Made by a program: the position numbers and the translations under genes. From Chloroflexota bacterium (GTDB lineage: Bacteria; Chloroflexota; Dehalococcoidia; UBA6926; JACQUM01), in assembly GCA_016210295.1 (NCBI GenBank), contig JACQUM010000120.1, forward strand, positions 1 through 9,010: DNA of 9,010 bases, given 5' to 3'. Under the pieces are notes generated by a model, which was not told the origin of the DNA, did no database searches, and worked only from the letters and a program-made list of their open reading frames with translations. This document shows positions 1 through 4,346 of the stretch, one piece after another. How positions within the stretch are numbered: position 1 is the first letter of the stretch; every line of letters starts with the position of its first letter.

Positions 1-296
1 ATGGCCTGGGCGAGGACGGTGGCGGTGGTGGTGCCGTCGCCGGCGACGTCGTTGGTCTTGGAGGCCGCCTCGATGATCAACTGGGCCCCCATGTTCGCGA
101 AAGGCTCCTCGAGGCTGATCTCTTTGGCGATGGTGACGCCGTCGTTGGTGATGGTGGGCGGGCCGAACTTCTTGTCCAGGACGACGTTCCGGCCCTTGGG
201 ACCCAGAGTGATCTTGACGGCGTCGGCCACGGCGTCGACGCCGGTGCGGAGAGCCTTTCGGGCGTCTTCACCGAAGGCAAGTTGTTTCGCTGCCAT
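1..296 (-). CDS. groEL: Chaperonin GroEL, N-terminal part (cut by window edge)
   Basis: This is the first 98 residues of the 60-kDa chaperonin, which forms the double-ring ATP-driven folding chamber in the cytoplasm with GroES as its lid. The start reads MAAKQLAFGEDARKAL. The equatorial ATP-binding motifs are present in order: TLGPKGRNVVLD (residues 30-41), NDGVTIAKEI (51-60) and GDGTTTATVLA (86-96, with the catalytic-loop Asp at 87 as in E. coli GroEL). The ATG at 294-296 is preceded by an AGGAG ribosome site (304-308 on the complement, 7-base spacing). Only 18 bases separate it from the groES stop, so both genes share one CIRCE-controlled transcript. The remaining roughly 440 residues lie outside the window. 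Identity is secure; nothing unusual is visible in this part. Confidence 0.98.
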   Translation of the reverse strand, partial: MAAKQLAFGEDARKALRTGVDAVADAVKITLGPKGRNVVLDKKFGPPTITNDGVTIAKEISLEEPFANMGAQLIIEAASKTNDVAGDGTTTATVLAQA

Positions 297-314
297 GTGT
301 CCGCTCCTCTCTTC

Positions 315-608
315 CTATTTGACTCTGGCGAGAACGTCCGACTCCCGCAGGAGGAGGACCTCCTCGTCGCCGTCCTTGACCTCGGCCCCCGAATACTTGG
401 CGAAGAGGACCTTGTCACCCACTTTGAGCTCCATGGCCAGGCGCTTTCCTTCGTCGGTCACCCGCCCCGGCCCCACGGCGATCACCTCTCCGATCTGGGG
501 CCTGTCCTTCGCCGTCTCCGGCAGGACCAAGCCTCCCTGCGACATCTCCTCCCTCGGCGAGGGCTTCACGACGACCCGGTCCCCTAAGGGTTCATACTTG
601 TGCGGCAA
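315..608 (-). CDS. groES: Co-chaperonin GroES (TTG start)
   Basis: The 97-residue protein has the usual length for GroES, the heptameric lid that closes the GroEL cavity. It opens with PHKYEPLGDRVVVKP. The mobile loop that contacts GroEL spans about residues 19-40 (REEMSQGGLVLPETAKDRPQ), followed by the IGEVIAVGPG strand. The C-terminal part VGDKVLFAKYSGAEV...LLLRESDVLARV is typical of the family. The start codon is TTG (606-608, complement). No ATG in this frame gives a full N-terminus, and a strong TAGGAGGG ribosome site (615-622) lies 7 bases upstream, so the TTG start is well supported. It is the first gene of the groES-groEL operon, directly downstream of the CIRCE operator. Confidence 0.97.
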   Translation of the reverse strand: MPHKYEPLGDRVVVKPSPREEMSQGGLVLPETAKDRPQIGEVIAVGPGRVTDEGKRLAMELKVGDKVLFAKYSGAEVKDGDEEVLLLRESDVLARVK

Positions 609-614
609 GAGACG

Positions 615-622
615 CCCTCCTA
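615..622 (-). promoter_or_regulatory. groES ribosome binding site fixing a TTG start
   Basis: The complement reads TAGGAGGG, with AGGAGG ending 7 bases before the TTG codon at 606-608. This near-perfect Shine-Dalgarno site makes the TTG start more credible than any alternative. Confidence 0.8.
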
Positions 623-630
623 CGACTTGT

Positions 631-657
631 TTAGCACTCGTTCACGGTGAGTGCTAA
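631..657 (-). promoter_or_regulatory. CIRCE operator (HrcA binding site)
   Basis: A perfect inverted repeat, TTAGCACTC, nine bases, GAGTGCTAA, matches the CIRCE consensus exactly in both arms and in spacer length. CIRCE is the operator of the HrcA heat-shock repressor in many bacteria. It lies between the groES promoter and the groES ribosome site, covering the likely transcription start. HrcA binding would therefore block the operon in the absence of heat stress. No hrcA gene is in the window, so it must be encoded elsewhere. Confidence 0.96.
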
Positions 658-660
658 ACA

Positions 661-689
661 ATAGTATAACCAGGGGAGGAGAGATGCAA
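661..689 (-). promoter_or_regulatory. Probable sigma-70-type promoter of groES-groEL
   Basis: On the complement, a TTGCAT -35-like box (684-689) precedes TATACTAT (661-668). TATACT gives a 15-base spacer and the overlapping TACTAT gives 17 bases. Transcription would start within or just before the CIRCE arms, the usual arrangement for HrcA-controlled groE operons. Confidence 0.6.
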
Positions 690-727
690 GACCCCTCGGC
701 CTGCAGCGGGTCCCACGCTCTCTCTCC

Positions 728-733
728 TATAAT
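728..733 (+). promoter_or_regulatory. -10 box (TATAAT) for the XRE regulator gene
   Basis: A consensus TATAAT lies 18 bases before the ATG at 752. No good -35 box is seen at 16-18 bases upstream. It faces away from the groES promoter, so the two units are divergent across about 140 bases. The 5' leader would be only about 12 bases long with no strong Shine-Dalgarno site. Confidence 0.5.
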
Positions 734-751
734 AATGGCGGACCGGATGCT

Positions 752-982
752 ATGACTTCTCAAAGAGAGCAGGAGAGGTGGGACGCCGCCCGGGTCCGTG
801 CCCTGCGACGCTATCTCCGCTTCTCTCAGCAGGAGATGGCCCAGGAGCTGGGCACGCGCCAGCAGACCGTCTCCGAATGGGAGCGAGGGGCGTACAAGCC
901 CCGCGGCACATCCGCTCGCCTGCTCAGCATCGTCGCCGAGAGGGCGGGCTTCCGTTATACCGCCGACTCCCCGTCCCCGTAG
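752..982 (+). CDS. Small XRE-family helix-turn-helix regulator
   Basis: This is a 76-residue, single-domain Cro/C1-type DNA-binding protein. After a basic N-terminal helix (VRALRRYLRF, 15-24), residues 25-46 form the helix-turn-helix: SQQEMAQELG, then the recognition segment TRQQTVSEWERG. KPRGTSARLLSIVAERAGF (49-67) completes the bundle. There is no sensor, metal-binding or membrane segment, so it probably acts as a dimeric repressor or a simple architectural regulator. The gene starts just downstream of a TATAAT box and ends 7 bases before a perfect inverted repeat (990-1019), a natural candidate operator. The DUF2851 gene follows 40 bases later on the same strand, which suggests co-transcription. 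The family call is firm; target and ligand are unknown. Confidence 0.88.
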   Translation: MTSQREQERWDAARVRALRRYLRFSQQEMAQELGTRQQTVSEWERGAYKPRGTSARLLSIVAERAGFRYTADSPSP

Positions 983-989
983 ACGACTG

Positions 990-1019
990 GCCGTCTTACA
1001 CGGAACCGTGTAAGACGGC
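990..1019 (+). promoter_or_regulatory. Perfect 14-bp inverted repeat between XRE and DUF2851 genes
   Basis: Two 14-base arms, GCCGTCTTACACGG and its exact reverse complement, are separated by AA. The dyad sits between the XRE stop (980-982) and the GTG start of the next gene (1023). No T-tract follows, so it is a poor intrinsic terminator. An operator for the adjacent XRE protein, or an mRNA hairpin affecting translation of the next gene, are the two readings I consider likely. The role is inferred; the symmetry is directly visible. Confidence 0.6.
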
Positions 1020-1022
1020 ACC

Positions 1023-2456
1023 GTGGGAAGGTTATCAGCAAAGGCCTCCGCCGCGGGAGCCCAGGGGGAGCGCCCCTCGGAGACGGCTTCCCCCAGAGAG
1101 TCCGACCTGGCGCAGGCCTGGCGGGAGCGTCGCTACCGGGAGGGCCCCGACGGCCTGCGGACGATGGATGGACGCCGGCTGCACGTGGTTTCCCCAGGCC
1201 GACCCAACTCCGACCGGGGGCCCGACTTCTTGGCCGCCCTTCTCCGCCTGGAGGGGACGGGCCTCGTGCAGGGAGACGTGGAGGTCCACCTGCGGGCCTC
1301 CGACTGGGAGGGCCACGGCCATCAGGCCGATCCTCACTACTTCGGCGTCGTCCTGCACGTCGTGCTCGCCGCCGAAGGGAGAAGGGAAACCCTCCTCCCC
1401 GAGGGAGCGCCCATCCCTCTGCTCGAGCTCCCTCCGGAGACCTGGACTCCGGGAGAGGATGCCGCCAAGGGGGTGCACCCCCATGGGACCCCCTATCTCG
1501 AACGTACTCTTCTCCGGGAGAACAGGCGCCTTCTGGAGGCGGCGGGCGAAGAGCGCTTCGCCACCAAGGCGGCGGCTCTGGCGGCAGAGATCGGGGTGGT
1601 GGGCCCGGAGCAAGCCCTCTATGAGGCGCTCATGGCCGCTCTGGGGTACAGCAAGAACACGGACCCCTTCCGGGAGCTCGCCCAGCGTCTTCCCTTCTCC
1701 CTCCTCCAGGGGATCGCCGGAGGCGTCCAGGGATCTGAGCGGGAGGTCCGCCTCGCGGGGCTTCTCTTCGGCACCGCTCGCCTCCTCCCCTCCCTGAGGG
1801 GAGTTACCGCCAAGGGGGTGCACCCCCTTGGAACCCCATCTCCGGGAACGGGGATCCCGAGGGGCACGCCCCTCGGACGTACTGTCCCGCTGGATGAGTA
1901 TGGCCGGCAGGTGGAGGAGGCCTGGCGGGTGTGGGGTGAGCTGGAGCCGCTGCCCGCGGGGAGCTGGCGCCTCTTTCGGGTCCGGCCGGACAACCATCCA
2001 GTACGGCGCATCGCCGCCGCCGACGCTCTCCTGGCCCGCTCCCTGGACAGGGGCCTGGTGGAGACAACCCTTCGAGCAGTGGGGGGAAGAAGAGACGAGA
2101 AAGAGGCGATAGCCCCTCTCCTGGAGGCCCTTCGAGTCGGACCGGAGGGGTACTGGGCCGACCACGGTGACTTCGGGCGGCCCCGGCCCCGGGCGACGGC
2201 CCTCCTGGGCCGGAGCCGTGCCCTGGAGGTGATGGTGAACGTGACGCTGCCCTTCCTGGCCGCCTACGCCGACTGGAGCGGCAATCCCTCTCTGAAGACG
2301 ACGGCCCTGGCGATCTACCGCTCCTCTCCCTCCCTGGCGGAAAACGGCCTCGTCCTGTGGGCGGCCTCTCAGCTCCTTCCCTCCCGTGCTGGGTCCCTCG
2401 CGACCGGCGCCCTTCGGCAGCAAGGGCTCCTGCACCTCGCCAAGACGCGTTTCTAG
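1023..2456 (+). CDS. DUF2851 family protein carrying palindromic-repeat insertions
   Basis: The 477-residue protein of unknown function matches DUF2851 by its signature blocks. These are TMDGRRLHVVSPGRPNSDRGPDF (47-69), GDVEVHLRASDWEGHGHQAD (84-103), VVLHVV (109-114), the LGYSKNTDPFRELAQRLP segment (207-224), SWRLFRVRPDNHPVRRIA (314-331) and the C-terminal LRQQGLLHLAK (464-474). Asp68 with Glu87-x-His89 loosely recalls metal-nuclease spacing, but that is speculation. The GTG start follows an in-frame TAA (1011-1013). No ATG, GTG or TTG occurs before the conserved region, and no ribosome site is visible, so the start is moderately certain. Residues 147-162 and 262-287 are encoded by palindromic repeats and probably lie in linkers, which explains the slightly long protein. 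It is likely co-transcribed with the XRE gene. Confidence 0.85.
   Translation: MGRLSAKASAAGAQGERPSETASPRESDLAQAWRERRYREGPDGLRTMDGRRLHVVSPGRPNSDRGPDFLAALLRLEGTGLVQGDVEVHLRASDWEGHGHQADPHYFGVVLHVVLAAEGRRETLLPEGAPIPLLELPPETWTPGEDAAKGVHPHGTPYLERTLLRENRRLLEAAGEERFATKAAALAAEIGVVGPEQALYEALMAALGYSKNTDPFRELAQRLPFSLLQGIAGGVQGSEREVRLAGLLFGTARLLPSLRGVTAKGVHPLGTPSPGTGIPRGTPLGRTVPLDEYGRQVEEAWRVWGELEPLPAGSWRLFRVRPDNHPVRRIAAADALLARSLDRGLVETTLRAVGGRRDEKEAIAPLLEALRVGPEGYWADHGDFGRPRPRATALLGRSRALEVMVNVTLPFLAAYADWSGNPSLKTTALAIYRSSPSLAENGLVLWAASQLLPSRAGSLATGALRQQGLLHLAKTRF
1063..1094 (+). repeat. GC-rich palindromic repeat, copy A (diverged)
   Basis: An AGGGG/CCCCT stem with a five-base loop is followed by CTCGGA and a TTCCCCC end. 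This is the same order as in the copies at 1857-1888 and 2684-2710. It lies in the poorly conserved N-terminal region of the DUF2851 frame (residues about 14-24). The similarity is short, so membership of the family is tentative. Confidence 0.4.
1462..1508 (+). repeat. Palindromic repeat, copy B (short form), inside DUF2851 gene
   Basis: The first 31 bases match copy C-D (1807-1837) with two differences and contain the perfect palindrome GGGGGTGCACCCCC (1469-1482). The end, CTCGAACGTACT (1497-1508), matches CTCGGACGTACT at 1872-1883 with one difference. It encodes AKGVHPHGTPYLERT in the DUF2851 frame. Relative to copy C-D it lacks 30 internal bases. Confidence 0.75.
1807..1883 (+). repeat. 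Palindromic repeat, copy C-D (long form), inside DUF2851 gene
   Basis: The element holds two dyads. The first is a 22-base perfect palindrome at 1810-1831 centred on TGCA. The second has 8-base arms CCGAGGGG and CCCCTCGG around CACG at 1857-1876. It is read through in the DUF2851 frame as AKGVHPLGTPSPGTG followed by IPRGTPLGRT, a Gly/Pro-rich stretch with no expected secondary structure. Codon phase is the same as in copy B. Confidence 0.75.
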
Positions 2457-2502
2457 TGTGGTGTCCCCGAAAAACATTGAATAAATCAGGGGTCGTGGGG
2501 GT

Positions 2503-2575
2503 GCAGTCCCGATTCTCGGGACTGCCGGGGGTCTGGGGGTGTCCCCCAGATTCAAAAACCCCTTTCCAGGAAAGG
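2503..2575. repeat. Tandem perfect hairpins (intergenic palindromic repeat)
   Basis: Three hairpins follow one another. GCAGTCCCGA and TCGGGACTGC enclose TTC (2503-2525). TCTGGGGG and CCCCCAGA enclose TGT (2532-2550). CCTTTCC and GGAAAGG enclose one base (2561-2575). The block is flanked by AGGGGTC on the left and CCCC on the right and shares GGGGGTGCA with copies B and C-D. Being intergenic and free of coding potential, it looks like a REP-type element. It may also end transcription of the DUF2851 gene, although no T-tract follows on the plus strand. Confidence 0.65.
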
Positions 2576-2601
2576 AAGGGGGCAGGGGGATGGTTCATGA
2601 G

Positions 2602-2622
2602 TCAAAAGCCACACGGCTTTGA
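2602..2622 (+). terminator. Weak candidate terminator after DUF2851
   Basis: TCAAAAGCC and GGCTTTGA pair as an 8-bp stem with one bulged A around the loop ACAC. Only TTT lies within the second arm and no longer U-run follows, so this is a weak intrinsic terminator at best. It is the most terminator-like hairpin between DUF2851 and fumarase. Confidence 0.3.
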
Positions 2623-2683
2623 TGGGTCTCCGGGCCTTTTGTATAGGGTCTAACGCAACTAAGTATTAGGTAGAAACCCGCTA

Positions 2684-2710
2684 ACGGGGTACACCCCTCG
2701 GAAGTGTCCC
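2684..2710. repeat. Palindromic repeat, copy F (intergenic)
   Basis: A GGGG/CCCC hairpin around TACA is followed by CTCGGA and a GTGTCCC end. This parallels the second half of the repeat inside DUF2851 (1861-1888: GGGG, CACG, CCCC, CTCGGA, then TGTCCC). It lies just upstream of the putative fumarase promoter. The match is short but retains the same order of blocks. Confidence 0.5.
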
Positions 2711-2727
2711 TTCAGAGGGGGTTAGGC

Positions 2728-2733
2728 TATGAT
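2728..2733 (+). promoter_or_regulatory. Putative -10 box (TATGAT) for fumarase
   Basis: TATGAT (five of six consensus bases) lies about 65 bases before the fumarase start, followed by AAGGGG. No convincing -35 box is seen. The context resembles the -10 regions upstream of the XRE, suf and argG genes in this window. Confidence 0.4.
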
Positions 2734-2786
2734 AAGGGGGCAAGGCCTATTTCCCATCTCGCTCCCCGTAGATATGCTGGGGAAAC

Positions 2787-2793
2787 AGGAGGG
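2787..2793 (+). promoter_or_regulatory. Fumarase ribosome binding site, fixes the start
   Basis: AGGAGGG ends 4 bases before the ATG at 2798. It decides against the in-frame upstream start at 2729, which lacks such a site and would add 23 residues not expected in the family. Confidence 0.8.
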
Positions 2794-2797
2794 ACGC

Positions 2798-4204
2798 ATG
2801 CGCATCGAACGCGACTCTATGGGAACGATGGAGGTGCCGGACGAGGCCCTGTGGGGAGCACAGACCCAGAGGGCGGTGCTCAACTTCCCCATCAGCGACC
2901 TCCGCTTCCCCCGCTCCTTTATCCGCGCCTTGGGCCTCATCAAGGCGGCGGCCGCCGAGGTGAACCACGATCTGGGCCTCTTGGACGGGAAGCTGGCCAC
3001 GGCCATCGTTCGGGCGTCGCGAGAGGTGGCGGAGGGAGACCTGGACAAGCACTTCGTCCTGGACATCTTCCAGACCGGCTCGGGCACCTCCACCAACATG
3101 AACGCCAACGAGGTGATCTCCAACCGGGCCATCCAGATAGTGGGAGGCACCGTCGGCTCGCGTTCCCCCGTCCACCCGAACGACCATGTGAACATGGGCC
3201 AGTCTTCCAACGACGTCATCCCCACGGCCATCCATCTGGCCGCCGCCACGGGTATTCAGCAGGAGCTCATCCCCGCCCTGGAGGGGCTCCAGCGCGCCCT
3301 GGAGAAGAAGAGCGAGGAGTTCATGCCCATCGTGAAGACGGGGCGTACCCATCTGCAAGACGCGACGCCCATCCGTCTGGGGCAGGAGTTCCAGGGCCAC
3401 GCGGGCCAGATGAAGAGGGCGGTCCGCCGGCTGCGCCACGCCCTGGAGGAGCTCTCCGAGGTCGCCCTGGGGGGCACGGCGGTAGGGACGGGGATCAACA
3501 CCCATCCCGAGTTCGCCGCTCGGGTCTGCAACAAGCTGTTTGTGTGGACGGGCGTCGCCCTTCGGGAGACGGAGAACCACTTCCAGGCCCAGAGCACCCT
3601 CGACGCCGTCGTGGAGGCCAGCGGTGCCTTGAACACCGTAGCCACCAGCATGCTCAAGATCGCCAACGACCTCCGCTGGCTGGGATCGGGCCCGCGTGCG
3701 GGCATCGGTGAGCTCTCCCTGCCGGAGGTCCAACCGGGCTCCTCTATCATGCCGGGGAAGGTCAACCCCGTCATCCCTGAGTCGGTCTGCCAGGCCGCTG
3801 CCCAGGTCATGGGGAACCATGTGACCATCACGCTGGCCAACGTCCAGGGCAGCAACTTCGAGCTGAACATGATGATGCCCGTGGCGACTTATAGCCTTCT
3901 TCAGTCCATCTCCCTTCTCGCAAAGGAGGCCGAGAACTTCCGTCTCCAGTGCATCGAGGGGCTTCAGGCGACTGAGCGAGGCCCAGAGATGGTAGAGCGG
4001 GGCCTGGCGATCTGCACCGCCCTGGCCCCCGTCATCGGCTACGACGCCGCTGCCGCCGTGGCCAAGGAGGCAGCCAAGATGGGCAGGACGGTCCGCGAGG
4101 TGGCCCGCGAGCGAACGAGCCTCTCGGAGGCGGAGCTCGACCGGCTCCTTGATCCCGCCGCCATGACGGAGAGGGGGTTCACCGCCGCCAGCGCAGGAGG
4201 ATAG
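2798..4204 (+). CDS. fumC: Class II fumarate hydratase (fumarase C)
   Basis: The cytoplasmic homotetrameric enzyme hydrates fumarate to L-malate in the citric acid cycle and needs no Fe-S cluster. The 468 residues equal the usual family length. Key blocks are TGSGTSTNMNANEV (93-106, substrate binding), HPNDHVNMGQSSNDVIPT (126-143), GRTHLQDATP with the catalytic His at 185 (182-191), and the superfamily signature GSSIMPGKVNP (314-324) with catalytic Ser316. The start at ATG 2798 has a strong AGGAGGG ribosome site and gives MRIERDSMGTMEVP, the normal family N-terminus. The gene stands alone between DUF2851 and sufS. Aspartase is the main alternative in this superfamily, but the sequence reads as fumarase throughout. 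Fumarate from ArgH (encoded downstream) is one of its substrates' sources. Confidence 0.96.
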   Translation: MRIERDSMGTMEVPDEALWGAQTQRAVLNFPISDLRFPRSFIRALGLIKAAAAEVNHDLGLLDGKLATAIVRASREVAEGDLDKHFVLDIFQTGSGTSTNMNANEVISNRAIQIVGGTVGSRSPVHPNDHVNMGQSSNDVIPTAIHLAAATGIQQELIPALEGLQRALEKKSEEFMPIVKTGRTHLQDATPIRLGQEFQGHAGQMKRAVRRLRHALEELSEVALGGTAVGTGINTHPEFAARVCNKLFVWTGVALRETENHFQAQSTLDAVVEASGALNTVATSMLKIANDLRWLGSGPRAGIGELSLPEVQPGSSIMPGKVNPVIPESVCQAAAQVMGNHVTITLANVQGSNFELNMMMPVATYSLLQSISLLAKEAENFRLQCIEGLQATERGPEMVERGLAICTALAPVIGYDAAAAVAKEAAKMGRTVREVARERTSLSEAELDRLLDPAAMTERGFTAASAGG

Positions 4205-4218
4205 AGGGGCGGAGCACG

Positions 4219-4258
4219 CCTCGGCTTTCTTGCTTCGCCGAAAGGGCGAGGGTAGAAT
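4219..4258 (+). promoter_or_regulatory. Putative suf promoter overlapping a weak stem-loop after fumC
   Basis: TTGCTT (4230-4235) and TAGAAT (4253-4258) are separated by 17 bases, giving a plausible promoter for sufSU. The same stretch can form an imperfect stem (CCTCG/CGAGG outer, CTTTC/GAAAG inner, 4219-4251) with no T-run, so a fumC terminator here is only a possibility. Confidence 0.45.
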
Positions 4259-4274
4259 AGAGAGAAATAAGGTA

Positions 4275-4295
4275 GGAGTTTTTTAGAAAAACTCC
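4275..4295 (+). promoter_or_regulatory. Perfect 9-bp hairpin/dyad in the sufS leader
   Basis: Arms GGAGTTTTT and AAAAACTCC flank the loop TAG. The dyad lies 16 bases after the putative -10 box and 51 bases before the sufS start, so it is near the transcription start or in the 5' leader. It could be an operator for a suf regulator or an mRNA hairpin. It does not match the SufR (CAAC/GTTG) pattern I know. Confidence 0.5.
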
Positions 4296-4346
4296 CGAAG
4301 CGCGAGACGGCGCCGAGAGGAGATGAGGAAGGAGCCTATTTCAGGC

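Larger units (their letters stand above)
2457..2797. other. Gene-free gap rich in stem-loops, upstream of fumarase
   Basis: No credible coding region or RNA gene is visible in this 341-base stretch. In order it holds a cluster of tandem hairpins (2503-2575), a possible terminator hairpin (2602-2622), a short AT-richer section, a palindromic repeat copy (2684-2710) and the putative fumarase promoter and ribosome site. Confidence 0.7.

Noticed and set aside
1..657. Open frame on the plus strand across groES/groEL
   Set aside because: Antisense to two conserved chaperonin genes and running through the CIRCE element; no coding support.
672..714. AGGGG ... CCCCTCGG with GGGTCCC near the groES promoter, recalling the repeat family
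   Set aside because: The stem arms are 15 bases apart and the internal blocks do not match; too weak to call a copy.
778..1797. Plus-strand open frame overlapping XRE and DUF2851 in another phase
   Set aside because: Arg/Pro/Ser-rich composition with no motif, while the other phases encode recognisable families.
1619..2011. A second gene or frameshift inside DUF2851
   Set aside because: The main frame is continuous with conserved DUF2851 blocks before and after, so no break is needed.
1035..2555. Long open frame on the minus strand (506 codons) opposite DUF2851
   Set aside because: It is antisense to a well-supported gene and shows no recognisable domain. Its low-complexity composition is typical of a shadow frame in GC-rich coding DNA.
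2623..2683. Possible small RNA or tRNA in the AT-richer part of the gap
   Set aside because: No cloverleaf, no conserved T-loop sequence and no promoter/terminator pair could be identified.
2729..2797. Upstream start for fumarase
   Set aside because: No ribosome site; the ATG at 2798 has AGGAGGG and gives the usual N-terminus.
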